A stretch of 50,483 nucleotides of DNA. It comes from Actinomycetes bacterium. Its GTDB lineage: Bacteria; Actinomycetota; Acidimicrobiia; Acidimicrobiales; RAAP-2. Below the pieces are notes generated by a model. That model saw nothing but the letters and a program-made list of their open reading frames with translations, did no database searches and was not told where the DNA came from. Made by a program: the position numbers and the translations under genes. The stretch lies in the NCBI GenBank assembly GCA_021791635.1, contig JAJYWF010000006.1:1-50483 (forward strand), read 5' to 3'. How positions within the stretch are numbered: the stretch's first letter is position 1; every line of letters starts with the position of its first letter. Below, one piece after another: positions 33,184 to 40,622 of the stretch.

Positions 33184-34872
33184 ATGCCCCCCTACGTGAG
33201 CGAGACCTTCACCGCCGAGGAGGCGGCCATCCTGCGCCGCTACGTCACGAACCTCGACCGTCCGGTGTTCGCCCTGGTCAACTTGCCTGAAGTGGTGAAA
33301 GGAGCCCTCTTCGCCCGCTATTCACGCTCATCGAAATCGCTCCGCCGCCTCTTCCTGGACGAGTTCGTCGGGGATCTGGATGTGTCGGGAGACGTGACCG
33401 TGGACGCCACGGTGGGCCTCCACCGGGCCCAGGAGCTCTACCGGCGGGTCTTCCTCGAGTATGGCGATGACTCGGTGGCCCAGCTCGGGGGCGTGCACCT
33501 GGCGTGCGAGCAGTCGTCGAACCTCCTGACCAAGGTGCTCGAGCGCAGCCGGCTGATGTCGTACCTGGAGCAGTCCACCCGCTACATCGGCTACGACAGC
33601 CGCCTGGCGACCGGTCACTACCGCTACTACCGCCCGCCCGAGATCCTCGATTCGTCCCTCGGCGCCCGCTACGTAGGGGACATGGACCGCATGTTCGACA
33701 CCTACGCCGACCTCCTGCCCCGGGTGCAGGCGTGGGTGGCCACCCACCATCCCCGTGACCCTGCCGACTCGGACTTCGTCCACCGCCAGGCGGTGCGGGC
33801 CAAGGCCCTCGACGCCGTGCGCGGCCTCCTCCCGTCAGCGGCGCTGTCCAACGTCGGAGTTTACGGCACTGGACAGTCCTACGAGCTGTTGCTCGTCCAC
33901 ATGCGGACGCACCCTCTCCCCGAGGCCCGCCAGTACGCGGAGCTGATGCTCGAAGAGCTGAGGAAGGTGATCCCGTCGTTCCTCGAGCGGGTCGACCGAC
34001 CGGATCGGGGAGGGGAGTGGTCGACCTACCTGGCGTCGACCCGTGAGGCAATGACCCGCACGACCGCTGATCTATGGCCGGACGCCGCCGGTGGTGCTCT
34101 GCTCCCGTCGGTCTCGAACGAGGTCGAGCCGACAGCGGTGTCGGGGGTGACGCTCTTGGACTTCGACCCCGACGGCGAGGACAAGGTCGTCGCCGCGGCG
34201 TGTTTCCCGTCTACGTCCCTCCCCGAGCCCGAGATCCTCCGCCGGGTCAGAGCCCTGGGCGCCGATGACCGGGTGCAGATCCTCAAGACGTACGTCGGCG
34301 ATCGCCGCAACCGCCGTCACCGACCTGGTCGGGCGTTCGAGCGCACGGGGTACCGCTTCGAGATCGTCTCGGACTACGGGGCGTTCCGTGACCTCCAGCG
34401 TCACCGCATGCTCACCGCCGAGTGGCAGGAGCTGACCACCGGGCTGGGCTGGGAGAGCTCGGAGGTCGTCGAAGAGGCCGGTCTGCTCGGGCCCTACACC
34501 GAGTCACTGGCCCGGTCCAAGGAGCTCCACGCCGCCCTCCTCACGCACTTCCCGGCCCAGGCGGCCTACGCCGTGGCCCTGGCCTTCAGGATCCGCTTCG
34601 TGCTCCAGATGAACGCCCGTGAGGCCATGCACGTCATCGAGCTCCGATCCGGCCCCCAGGGCCATCCGGCCTACCGACGAATTGCCCAGCAGCTTCATCG
34701 GGCCATCGACCAGACAGCGGGTCACCACGCCATCGCCGCGGCGATGGCCTACGTGGACCACCAAGACGTCACGCTCGAGCGGCTGGGCGCCGAGCGCCGG
34801 GCCGAAGCTCGCCGGTCGGTCAGCGGAGCAGGCGGCCAGACGGGAAATCCGCAACTGTCTGACCAGGGATAA
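33184..34872 (+). CDS. double-length ThyX (FAD-dependent thymidylate synthase) homologue
   Basis: A 562-residue protein made of two ThyX-like halves (normal ThyX is about 220-250). In half one, RSRLMSYLEQSTRY (121-134) aligns with the ThyX signature RHRxxSxNxxSxRY: the two Ser and the last Arg-Tyr are kept, but His and Asn are lost. Half two (about 330-540) has RHRMLTAEWQELTTG (406-420), keeping RHR but losing the Ser pair, and keeps the NAR of the nucleotide-binding part at 477-479 (QMNAREAMHVIELR). Neither half alone has the whole canonical active site. It may be a diverged thymidylate synthase with composite sites or a protein with another flavin-linked role. No other thymidylate synthase is in the window. 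Confidence 0.72.
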   Translation: MPPYVSETFTAEEAAILRRYVTNLDRPVFALVNLPEVVKGALFARYSRSSKSLRRLFLDEFVGDLDVSGDVTVDATVGLHRAQELYRRVFLEYGDDSVAQLGGVHLACEQSSNLLTKVLERSRLMSYLEQSTRYIGYDSRLATGHYRYYRPPEILDSSLGARYVGDMDRMFDTYADLLPRVQAWVATHHPRDPADSDFVHRQAVRAKALDAVRGLLPSAALSNVGVYGTGQSYELLLVHMRTHPLPEARQYAELMLEELRKVIPSFLERVDRPDRGGEWSTYLASTREAMTRTTADLWPDAAGGALLPSVSNEVEPTAVSGVTLLDFDPDGEDKVVAAACFPSTSLPEPEILRRVRALGADDRVQILKTYVGDRRNRRHRPGRAFERTGYRFEIVSDYGAFRDLQRHRMLTAEWQELTTGLGWESSEVVEEAGLLGPYTESLARSKELHAALLTHFPAQAAYAVALAFRIRFVLQMNAREAMHVIELRSGPQGHPAYRRIAQQLHRAIDQTAGHHAIAAAMAYVDHQDVTLERLGAERRAEARRSVSGAGGQTGNPQLSDQG

Positions 34873-34908
34873 TTCAAAGTCTTCCTGGTCAACGTGGTAG
34901 CAAGTCCC

Positions 34909-34939
34909 TTGACGGCCGTCCCCATGGTGCGCGTATCGT
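34909..34939 (+). promoter_or_regulatory. sigma-A-like promoter TTGACG-N19-TATCGT upstream of the candidate RNA
   Basis: TTGACG at 34909-34914 and TATCGT at 34934-34939, with a relatively A/T-rich stretch (34870-34882) before it. The 19-base spacing is slightly long. Start of transcription would be near 34946, more than 300 bases before the next gene, so the product would be a separate RNA or a long leader. Confidence 0.4.
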
Positions 34940-34945
34940 ACGGCA

Positions 34946-35140
34946 GTCCCAGTCGCCCCGAGCGGAAGGAGCCGAGCCCCAGGCGCGGCCATGCCGACGG
35001 GGGGGATGCTGTGAGAGGCGGAGGGAGGCCCAGGGGGTCGAGTAGAGAACTTCCCGCCCGTGGGGCAGTCGCCCCACGAGTGGCGAGATGGCCCCAAAGA
35101 CCCCTGGGCCCGGCCGCCTCGACCTCTCGGGCCGTGTCCA
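34946..35140 (+). ncRNA. candidate structured non-coding RNA (extended hairpin, 6S-like layout)
   Basis: This lies in a 393-base region (34873-35265) with no gene I can support. Four stems nest concentrically: CGCGGCC 34984-34990 with GGCCGTG 35130-35136 (one G-U), GAGGCGG 35015-35021 with CCGCCTC 35114-35120, GGCCCAGGGG 35027-35036 with CCCCTGGGCC 35101-35110, and an apical hairpin CGTGGGGC 35059-35066 with GCCCCACG 35071-35078 (loop AGTC). Between the last two is a large, purine-rich open loop. A TTGACG/TATCGT promoter lies just upstream and no open reading frame fits the stems. The layout of a long rod with internal bubbles recalls 6S RNA, but no sequence signature of a known family was recognised. 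GC-rich DNA can give chance stems, so the call is moderate; ends are estimates. Confidence 0.4.
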
Positions 35141-35206
35141 CGACATGACCTGCCCGGCAGCCCGAGCACGACCAGCCCGATAGGCCCAGCACGACCGTGA
35201 CGGTGC

Positions 35207-35234
35207 TTGACCGGCCAGCACCAGCGTCTATGCT
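35207..35234 (+). promoter_or_regulatory. promoter TTGACC-N16-TATGCT of the DUF4193 gene
   Basis: TTGACC at 35207-35212 and TATGCT at 35229-35234, 16 bases apart, is the best sigma-A consensus match in the window. Start near 35241 gives a leader of about 25 bases that includes the strong GGAAGGAAGG ribosome site. Confidence 0.6.
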
Positions 35235-35265
35235 CCCGCGTCACATCACCAGCGGGAAGGAAGGC

Positions 35266-35712
35266 ATGGCAGACGATCTGGACGACGTGGCGGTACCCGA
35301 CGACCTCGACGACGACGCCATCGTCCTCGAGGCGGTCGACGCCGATGAGGACCTCGACGAGGTCATCGAAGTAGACGGCATCGATGACGCCGACGAGGAT
35401 CTCGACCTCGAGGAAGACGGGGACACGGTGCGGCCCGTACCGGCCCGCTCGGACGAGGCCGAGGAGGAAGAGGACGAGGAGGAAGAGGACGAAGACGTCG
35501 AAGCCAGCCTCGACGTGATCCTCAAAGAGCGTCTGGTGGTCGAAGACGAACCCGAAGACGACGAGGTCGTCGACACCGAGGACCGCAGCGAAGGAGTCGA
35601 CCAGGTCCTCCCCAAGCAGCCCGGTGAATTCGTCTGTCGGTCATGCTTCCTGGTGAAGCACCCGAGCCAGCTGGCGGACAAGAAGAGGCTTCTTTGCCGA
35701 GACTGCGTCTGA
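35266..35712 (+). CDS. DUF4193 family protein
   Basis: A 148-residue, very acidic protein (long Asp/Glu runs in residues 1-105) ending in a zinc-ribbon-like module: LPKQPGEFVCRSCFLVKHP, then KKRLLCRDC, i.e. CxxC...CxxC. This C-terminal block matches DUF4193, a small actinobacterial family of unknown function. Most members are about 100 residues; the extra length here is the acidic N-terminus. The ATG at 35266 is chosen for the GGAAGGAAGG site directly before it. The strong promoter suggests high expression. Confidence 0.88.
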   Translation: MADDLDDVAVPDDLDDDAIVLEAVDADEDLDEVIEVDGIDDADEDLDLEEDGDTVRPVPARSDEAEEEEDEEEEDEDVEASLDVILKERLVVEDEPEDDEVVDTEDRSEGVDQVLPKQPGEFVCRSCFLVKHPSQLADKKRLLCRDCV

Positions 35713-35730
35713 GCGGCGAGGCGATCGACC

Positions 35731-36336
35731 GTGCCTGAGTCCTCGCCGGCACGCCCCTGGGCTCGACGAGTGATGGACCTGGTCGTCTTCGCTCCCCTTG
35801 GCTTGGTGACCAGCGCCAGGGAAGAGGTCCCGGCCCTGGCCGCGAGAGGGAGGGAGCGATTCGAGCTTCAGGTGCGCAACGCCAGGATCGTGGGGGAGCT
35901 CGTGGTGTCCGAAGGGCGCAAGGAGCTCGAACGGCGGTTCGGGGGAGGCGACGACTCTGCTTCGACGCCCTCCCGCCCGGTGCCACCCGGCAGGATCGAC
36001 GATGTGGAGGGCGCCGCCGGTAAGGAATCGGTGACGGCGGCCGCCGGTGAAGGTCTGGAGACGACGCCACCGTCCGCTCCTGTCGACGGCGATCTCAGGA
36101 GCAGCGAGCCGCCCGGACCCACCGACGCCTTGTCGAGTGGGGTCGGGCGCATCATCTCGGACTACGACACGCTCTCGGCATCCCAAGTGGTCCGCCGGCT
36201 CGACGGACTGTCTCCCGGCGAGCTCGAAGGGGTGCGCCGCTACGAGGCCGCCGGTCGGCGACGGCGTACGATCCTCAGCCGCGTCGACGAGCTGACCGGT
36301 CACGTCGACGGCGGGCAACGGACCGGGGAGACCTGA
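35731..36336 (+). CDS. unknown protein with DUF8129-like C-terminal helix motif
   Basis: A 201-residue protein from GTG 35731. Residues about 8-70 are a helical segment with a hydrophobic patch (VMDLVVFAPLGLVTSAREE); about 75-135 is a Pro/Ser/Gly-rich linker; the C-terminus carries IISDYDTLSASQVVRRLDGL followed by SPGELEGVRRYEAAGRRRRTI. That YD-LSASQVV-RL-L motif recurs at the C-termini of varied actinobacterial proteins and resembles DUF8129 (named from memory, not searched). It may be a docking helix pair. It lies 18 bases after the DUF4193 gene and 6 bases before the GNAT gene. Confidence 0.6.
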   Translation: MPESSPARPWARRVMDLVVFAPLGLVTSAREEVPALAARGRERFELQVRNARIVGELVVSEGRKELERRFGGGDDSASTPSRPVPPGRIDDVEGAAGKESVTAAAGEGLETTPPSAPVDGDLRSSEPPGPTDALSSGVGRIISDYDTLSASQVVRRLDGLSPGELEGVRRYEAAGRRRRTILSRVDELTGHVDGGQRTGET

Positions 36337-36342
36337 GACGGC

Positions 36343-36840
36343 GTGGACGAGGTCCGCCCTGCTCGAGCCGACGACCTGGAACGCTGTGGCGAGCTGGTCG
36401 CCTCAGCACTCCGACACCTGACGTCCCGACGCGGCGGTGAGCTTCTCGAGACGTTCGGTCTCGGTGGACCCTGCGAAGATTCCCCGTTCCCCGTCACCGG
36501 CGAGGCCCTGCTGAGCTGGGCTTCGGGCGATCCCGATCGCCGAGTGCTGGTAGGACTCTTCGAACGAGCCGTCGTCGGAACGGCCGCCGCTCGTATCGTG
36601 GGATCACGCAAGGGGGGACCGGACCGCCTGGGCCAGATCGTCCTGTGCTATGTCGAGCCCGGGGCCCGTCAGGTCGGCGTGGGCTCGGCCCTCCTCGACG
36701 AGATGGTCTTGTGGTTTCGGTCCCGTCGCTGCACTCACGTCGACGGCCTGGCCCTCCCCGGGGATCGCGACACCAAGCAGCTCTACGAGCGCGCCGGGTT
36801 CAAGGCCCGACTCCTGGTCCTCAGCCGGCCGCTCGACTGA
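36343..36840 (+). CDS. GNAT-family N-acetyltransferase
   Basis: A 165-residue acetyl-CoA-dependent transferase by fold. VRPARADDLERCGELVASAL is the typical N-terminal strand-helix, LGQIVLCYVEPGARQVGVGSALLDEMV contains the Q/R-x-x-G-x-G/A acetyl-CoA loop, and LPGDRDTKQLYERAGFKAR is the C-terminal motif. The substrate cannot be read. The GTG at 36343 follows the preceding stop by 6 bases. Its last 20 bases overlap the end of the opposite-strand gene. Confidence 0.82.
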   Translation: MDEVRPARADDLERCGELVASALRHLTSRRGGELLETFGLGGPCEDSPFPVTGEALLSWASGDPDRRVLVGLFERAVVGTAAARIVGSRKGGPDRLGQIVLCYVEPGARQVGVGSALLDEMVLWFRSRRCTHVDGLALPGDRDTKQLYERAGFKARLLVLSRPLD

Positions 36841-38164
36841 GAGGCGGTCGCTGGACCACGTTGCGGCGCGGTGGGGGAGGGGGGATGCGGAGCCCGAGGA
36901 GCTTGGCCAGCTCGGGCACGAGGCCGGCGGCATTCCGGGCCGCCTCCCGAACCGCTGCTGTGTCGGGAATGCCGACCGGCTTCACATTGCGTCGCACCGG
37001 CGAGTCCACGACGGCGCTCAGCAGAGCGAGCCACTCCTTCGGATCCAATGTCGACGTCAACGCCTCGCCGGTCTGCTGGGCCAGTCGGACCGCCAGCTCG
37101 GCTTCGAGCCTCGTAGCCGGCTCGGGCGGACGGTTGGCAGCCTGGAGGGCGGCCCGGGGATCACCGGCGTCGAGGTGCTTGCCGATCTTGCCGGCCCAGT
37201 TCTCCCGCAAGGCCGTGAGTCGCTGGTTCAACATCTCGTGGAGCACTCGGGACAGCTCACGACCTTCGTCGTCAAGGCTCACAGCTCGGGCCGCGGCCAC
37301 CACCGAGCGCAGCTCACCCAGGCGCCCATGAGCCCCTTCGGCCCGAGCCGTCACTGCCCGGTCCTTCCAACTGGCCAAGTTCACCGCCGGAAGGAGCTGC
37401 TCGGCCATGGCCAGGATCGGTGCTTCGTTCACCTGTGCGGCCGGGTCCGCCCGCCGCTGCTCGGCCAGCGCCCGCCGTACCGCGGGAATGCCCCCTCGAA
37501 GGAGCTGCTCGGCCACCGGGAGCTGTTCGGGCCCGAGCGTGGCCAGATAGGCGTTGCGGTGGACGGTCGACACAGCGGGCTTGCGGTCGCGACCCCGCTC
37601 AGCTGCCACCCCCTCACCCCGACTCCGGGCCGCCTCACCGTGGCCAGCAGCGTTCCGGGCCGGACGTCCCGAAGCCGGACGTCCACGACCGGCGTCACCT
37701 CGTGCACCGGCGTCACCCGACCCTCGCCTCCCAGGCGCCGGGGTCTCGCTCGGGCCCGGACCCGTCGCGTCACGCCGCTCCCTGGGGAGGCGGTCCCGAT
37801 CACCACGTCGGCCCCGATCCCCGGGCCCCGAGCGCGCACCACGTCGTCCGTCGTCGTCCCTCCGCCTCCGGTTGCCCGGCGCGTAGACGACGGTCACACC
37901 GGTGTCGCGGAGCAGGCGGGGAAGGATCTCGATCCGCTCGCCCGAGGACGCTGCCGGCTCCGGCGTGGAGATCGAAGTGAGACCGGTGACCTCCCAACCG
38001 TCGAGGCCCGAGGACACGTCGGCCTTCACGACGTCGCCGACGCCGGTCCCATCGGGCACCAGCGCATCCTCCACCACACCCTTGGGCTGCTTGGCCCCGG
38101 CGGCGCGCCACGTCCACACCCCGTCCGAATGACTGGTCAGCTCGATGTCGATGCGTCGGGCCAT
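36821..38164 (-). CDS. unknown Arg/Gly-rich linker protein
   Basis: A 447-residue protein in three parts. Residues 1-95 are a compact, beta-rich region that could be an OB or TRAM-like fold ([22 protein letters not shown]). Residues about 96-195 are strongly Arg/Gly/Pro/Asp rich (repeated RRGxGD, GRPA), as in nucleic-acid-binding tails. Residues 200-447 are mainly helical ([50 protein letters not shown]). RNA binding is a guess. The ATG at 38164 sits 9 bases after a TAGCGT box. The gene overlaps the GNAT gene tail to tail by 20 bases. Confidence 0.7.
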   Translation of the reverse strand: MARRIDIELTSHSDGVWTWRAAGAKQPKGVVEDALVPDGTGVGDVVKADVSSGLDGWEVTGLTSISTPEPAASSGERIEILPRLLRDTGVTVVYAPGNRRRRDDDGRRGARSGPGDRGRRGDRDRLPRERRDATGPGPSETPAPGRRGSGDAGARGDAGRGRPASGRPARNAAGHGEAARSRGEGVAAERGRDRKPAVSTVHRNAYLATLGPEQLPVAEQLLRGGIPAVRRALAEQRRADPAAQVNEAPILAMAEQLLPAVNLASWKDRAVTARAEGAHGRLGELRSVVAAARAVSLDDEGRELSRVLHEMLNQRLTALRENWAGKIGKHLDAGDPRAALQAANRPPEPATRLEAELAVRLAQQTGEALTSTLDPKEWLALLSAVVDSPVRRNVKPVGIPDTAAVREAARNAAGLVPELAKLLGLRIPPPPPRRNVVQRPPLSRAAG

Positions 38165-38173
38165 GCGGCGACA

Positions 38174-38179
38174 ACGCTA
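38174..38179 (-). promoter_or_regulatory. -10 box (TAGCGT) 9 bases before the Arg/Gly-rich protein gene
   Basis: On the minus strand TAGCGT is followed by 9 bases and ATG 38164. There is no Shine-Dalgarno sequence. Same sequence and spacing as at lepB. Confidence 0.4.
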
Positions 38180-38200
38180 CCGCTTCACCGACCGACGTCG

Positions 38201-38206
38201 TACAAT
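38201..38206 (+). promoter_or_regulatory. candidate -10 box (TACAAT) for trpB2
   Basis: TACAAT, one base from TATAAT, lies 89 bases before the trpB2 ATG. A leader of about 80 bases would follow. The -35 is not clear. Divergent from the promoter above. Confidence 0.35.
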
Positions 38207-38294
38207 CGCCGCCACCACCACACTGCCGGCCGTGGGCCCCCCGATCGAGAGGTCGGTCAGGGTGCATGAATCCCACGGCCCGAAAGGAGCAAAG

Positions 38295-39545
38295 ATGCGT
38301 TGGAACCTTCCTGCCGACCACCTGCCAGAGGCGTGGTTCAACGTGGCTCCCCACCTTCCCGAACCCCTCCAGCCTCCGCTCCACCCAGCGACGCGCCAGC
38401 CGGTCGGGCCCGACGACCTGGCCCCGCTGTTCCCCATGGCCCTGATCGGCCAGGAGGTGAGCACCGATCCCTGGGTGGACATCCCCGGCGAGGTCCTCGA
38501 CGTCCTTCGGCTGTGGCGACCGACGCCGTTGGTCCGGGCCGAGCGCCTGGAACAGGCTCTCGGGACCCCGGCCCGGATCTACTACAAGGACGAGTCGGTG
38601 TCTCCGGCCGGTTCCCACAAGCCCAACACGGCCGTCCCCCAGGCCTTCTACAACAAGCAGGAGGGCATCACCCGCCTGGCCACCGAGACCGGTGCGGGGC
38701 AGTGGGGGAGCGCGCTCTCATTCGCCAGCGCCCTCTACGGACTGGAGTGCAAGGTCTACATGGTCCGGGCGTCGTACGACCAGAAGCCCTACCGCCGGCT
38801 CCTCATGGAAGTCTGGGGTGGCGAGGTGGTGCCCTCACCGATCGACGATCCGACCCATCCGGGTTCCCTCGGTGCGGCCATCAGCGACGCCGTACGCGAC
38901 GCCGCGGGTCGTGACGACTCGCACTACTCGTTGGGGTCGGTCCTGAACCACGTCCTGCTCCATCAGACGGTCATCGGTCTCGAAGCCCGCGAACAGCTGA
39001 CGCTGGCCGGCGAAGAGCGCCCGGACATCGTCATCGGTTCCTGCGGCGGGGGATCGAACCTCGGAGGCATCGCCCTCCCGTTCGTCCCCGACGAGCGCGT
39101 CGAGCTCTTGGCCGTCGAGCCCTCCTCGTGCCCCACCCTCACCGCCGGGCACTTCGACTACGACTTCGGCGACGTCGCCGGCATGACCCCGCTCCTACCC
39201 ATGTACACCCTCGGCCACGACTTCGTGCCCCCGTCCATCCACGCCGGGGGGCTCCGCTACCACGGTGACTCGCCGATCATCTCGAGCCTGGTGCACTCGA
39301 AGAGGATGCAGGCCGTGGCCTACCCCCAGGGCAAGGTTTTCGATGCCGCCGTCCAGTTCGCCAGAACTCAGGGCACGGTACCGGCCCCCGAGACCAGCCA
39401 CGCCATACGGGCAGTCATCGACACCGCACTTGCCGCCAAGGAGACCGGGGAAGAGAAGGTCATCTTGTTCAACTACTCCGGGCACGGCCTCTTGGACCTG
39501 TCGGCCTACGACGCCTACCTGCGGGGTCAGCTCGACCAGTTCTGA
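38295..39545 (+). CDS. trpB2: TrpB2-type tryptophan synthase beta chain
   Basis: A 416-residue PLP enzyme of the TrpB2 (long, TIGR01415-like) group, which converts indole and serine to tryptophan without needing TrpA contact. The PLP lysine is Lys109 in [26 protein letters not shown] and the phosphate loop [11 protein letters not shown] follow, and [14 protein letters not shown] is the C-terminal signature. No trpA or other trp gene is nearby, which is common for TrpB2 genes. The ATG at 38295 is chosen for GAAAGGAGC upstream; reading further upstream adds 50 Arg/Thr-rich residues not typical of the family. Confidence 0.93.
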   Translation: MRWNLPADHLPEAWFNVAPHLPEPLQPPLHPATRQPVGPDDLAPLFPMALIGQEVSTDPWVDIPGEVLDVLRLWRPTPLVRAERLEQALGTPARIYYKDESVSPAGSHKPNTAVPQAFYNKQEGITRLATETGAGQWGSALSFASALYGLECKVYMVRASYDQKPYRRLLMEVWGGEVVPSPIDDPTHPGSLGAAISDAVRDAAGRDDSHYSLGSVLNHVLLHQTVIGLEAREQLTLAGEERPDIVIGSCGGGSNLGGIALPFVPDERVELLAVEPSSCPTLTAGHFDYDFGDVAGMTPLLPMYTLGHDFVPPSIHAGGLRYHGDSPIISSLVHSKRMQAVAYPQGKVFDAAVQFARTQGTVPAPETSHAIRAVIDTALAAKETGEEKVILFNYSGHGLLDLSAYDAYLRGQLDQF

Positions 39546-39581
39546 GCCGAGGCCCCTGGCGACCCTGACGCGCCCCGAGCC

Positions 39582-40070
39582 TCAGGTCCCGGGGGCCCAG
39601 CGTCGGTCCGGACGCTCGGGTGGGAGGTTCATCGGCTGGCTGGGCGTCCAACCGCTGACGGCGATGTCCTCGAGCACGTGGACCATGTTGTAGACGTCCT
39701 CTTCATAGGAGAACTTCCCGCCGCCGGCGTAGATCAAGCGCGAGTAGCCCGACTGCGTGCACGGCGAGCCGTCGGCCCGTCGGCCCGGGAGGATCTGGGT
39801 CCACTTCACCACGACGTCGTCCCCCTCGACCGCCGTGAACTCGACCGGGAAGCTCCAGTCGTCCAGGCCGGCCATGGACTCGACCAGCCAGCGGGCGATG
39901 GCCTCGCGGCCCTCGATCCTCCCCCACGCCGCGTCGACGTACACGGCGTCGTCGGTATAGAACGAGGCCAAGGCCCCGAACCGGTCCGGCTCCTCACCGT
40001 TCTCGATGCGGCGCCGCACCTCGTGGTACCGGTCGACGGTCGCTCGGACCTCCTCGGCTGGATATGGCAC
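39582..40070 (-). CDS. NTF2/SnoaL-like protein
   Basis: A 162-residue protein with an N-terminal helix (EEVRATVDRYHEVRRRIENG), then FYTDDAVYVDAAWGRIEGREAIARWLVESM, the usual SnoaL/NTF2-like cone-fold pattern, and paired strands VEFTAVEGDDVVVKWTQI and YSRLIYAGGGKFSYEEDVYN. Family members are polyketide cyclases, isomerases, or limonene-epoxide-hydrolase-like enzymes, or ligand-binding proteins; no catalytic identity is claimed. The GTG at 40070 has GGGGAGGG upstream. A TACACT -10 candidate lies at 40111-40116 on the minus strand. Confidence 0.75.
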   Translation of the reverse strand: MPYPAEEVRATVDRYHEVRRRIENGEEPDRFGALASFYTDDAVYVDAAWGRIEGREAIARWLVESMAGLDDWSFPVEFTAVEGDDVVVKWTQILPGRRADGSPCTQSGYSRLIYAGGGKFSYEEDVYNMVHVLEDIAVSGWTPSQPMNLPPERPDRRWAPGT

Positions 40071-40150
40071 GTCCGCCCTCCCCGGTGTCGACGCATCGCG
40101 CGTACCGGGCAGTGTACGAGGCCCGTAGCCCTGAGAACCACCTCGGCCCC

Positions 40151-40194
40151 TCCGGGACCCCTCCGGGACCCCTCCGGGACCCCTCCGGGACCCC
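40151..40194. repeat. 11-bp tandem repeat, 4 units
   Basis: Four exact copies of TCCGGGACCCC at 40151, 40162, 40173 and 40184, preceded by a partial copy. It is intergenic, between divergent genes. The unit is self-complementary in part (GGG/CCC), so the transcript could fold. Confidence 0.95.
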
Positions 40195-40207
40195 TCCTAC
40201 AACGCCG

Positions 40208-40221
40208 ATAATATACATTAT
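40208..40221. promoter_or_regulatory. AT-rich inverted repeat, possible operator or promoter
   Basis: ATAAT-ATAC-ATTAT is a perfect 5-bp inverted repeat in the only strongly AT-rich stretch of the region (40207-40230). It lies 174 bases before the antitoxin start, so it may be an operator, a promoter of an untranslated RNA, or a relic of transfer. Confidence 0.35.
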
Positions 40222-40382
40222 GTCATCTTACGACCGGGTGGGTTCGGACAGGGTTGCACGGGATGGGAGCAGTCCGTCCCCATGCGGCGTGCCCGTCTCG
40301 CCGCCTCCTTCGACCCTCTCGCGCCTCACCGCGTCGTCCTCGGCGCGCACAGGCCGGGCGACGTCGCTCATGCCGGCGCTGG

Positions 40383-40388
40383 TATGAT
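40383..40388 (+). promoter_or_regulatory. extended -10 (TGG-TATGAT) 6 bases before the antitoxin
   Basis: TATGAT, preceded by TGG as in extended -10 promoters, ends 6 bases before ATG 40395. The transcript would begin at the start codon, giving a leaderless toxin-antitoxin mRNA. Confidence 0.55.
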
Positions 40389-40394
40389 TTCAGT

Positions 40395-40622
40395 ATGACT
40401 ACGAAGATCGCCATAAGTCTTCCCGACGACGTGCTCGCGACCGCACGACAGGCGGTCAATTCGGGCCGGGCAAGCTCGCTCTCGGGCTACATCGCGTCCA
40501 CCCTGGCCGATCGGCAGGACTACGAGGACTTGGGAGCGCTCCTGGCCGAGATGGCCGCAGATGCGGGTGGACCCTCCGACGAGGACCGCATCTGGGCGCG
40601 ACGTGCGCTCGGTCTTGCCTGA
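40395..40622 (+). CDS. antitoxin of VapB/ribbon-helix-helix type
   Basis: A 75-residue protein beginning TTKIAISLPDDVLATARQAV, the ribbon-helix-helix beta strand and first helix (with the IAISLP DNA-contact strand), followed by a SLSGYIASTLADR helix and an acidic C-terminus that would wrap the toxin. It binds DNA as a dimer and represses its own operon in known systems. The ATG at 40395 fits the domain start and the -10 box 6 bases upstream. The stop TGA overlaps the toxin ATG by one base (TGATG). Confidence 0.85.
   Translation: MTTKIAISLPDDVLATARQAVNSGRASSLSGYIASTLADRQDYEDLGALLAEMAADAGGPSDEDRIWARRALGLA

Larger units (their letters stand above)
40071..40394. other. 324-base intergenic region between NTF2-like gene and toxin-antitoxin pair
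   Basis: No gene supported here. It holds the minus-strand promoter region of the NTF2-like gene (about 40071-40120), an 11-bp tandem repeat (40151-40194), an isolated AT-rich inverted repeat (40208-40221), and the extended -10 of the antitoxin gene (40380-40388). A long frame reading into the antitoxin from 40254 is Arg-rich and is not considered coding. Confidence 0.7.

Noticed and set aside
34946-35140. SRP RNA or RNase P RNA identity for the structured gap
   Set aside because: A GGAAGGA stretch at about 34960 recalls SRP helix 8, but the flanking GGUCAGG and AGCAGCC parts are missing; the conserved RNase P core sequences are also absent.
34504-35244. Long minus-strand open frame (246 codons) across the ThyX 3' end and the following gap
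   Set aside because: It is antisense to a real gene over half its length, has a composition typical of shadow frames in GC-rich DNA and matches no family; the gap part is better explained by RNA stems.
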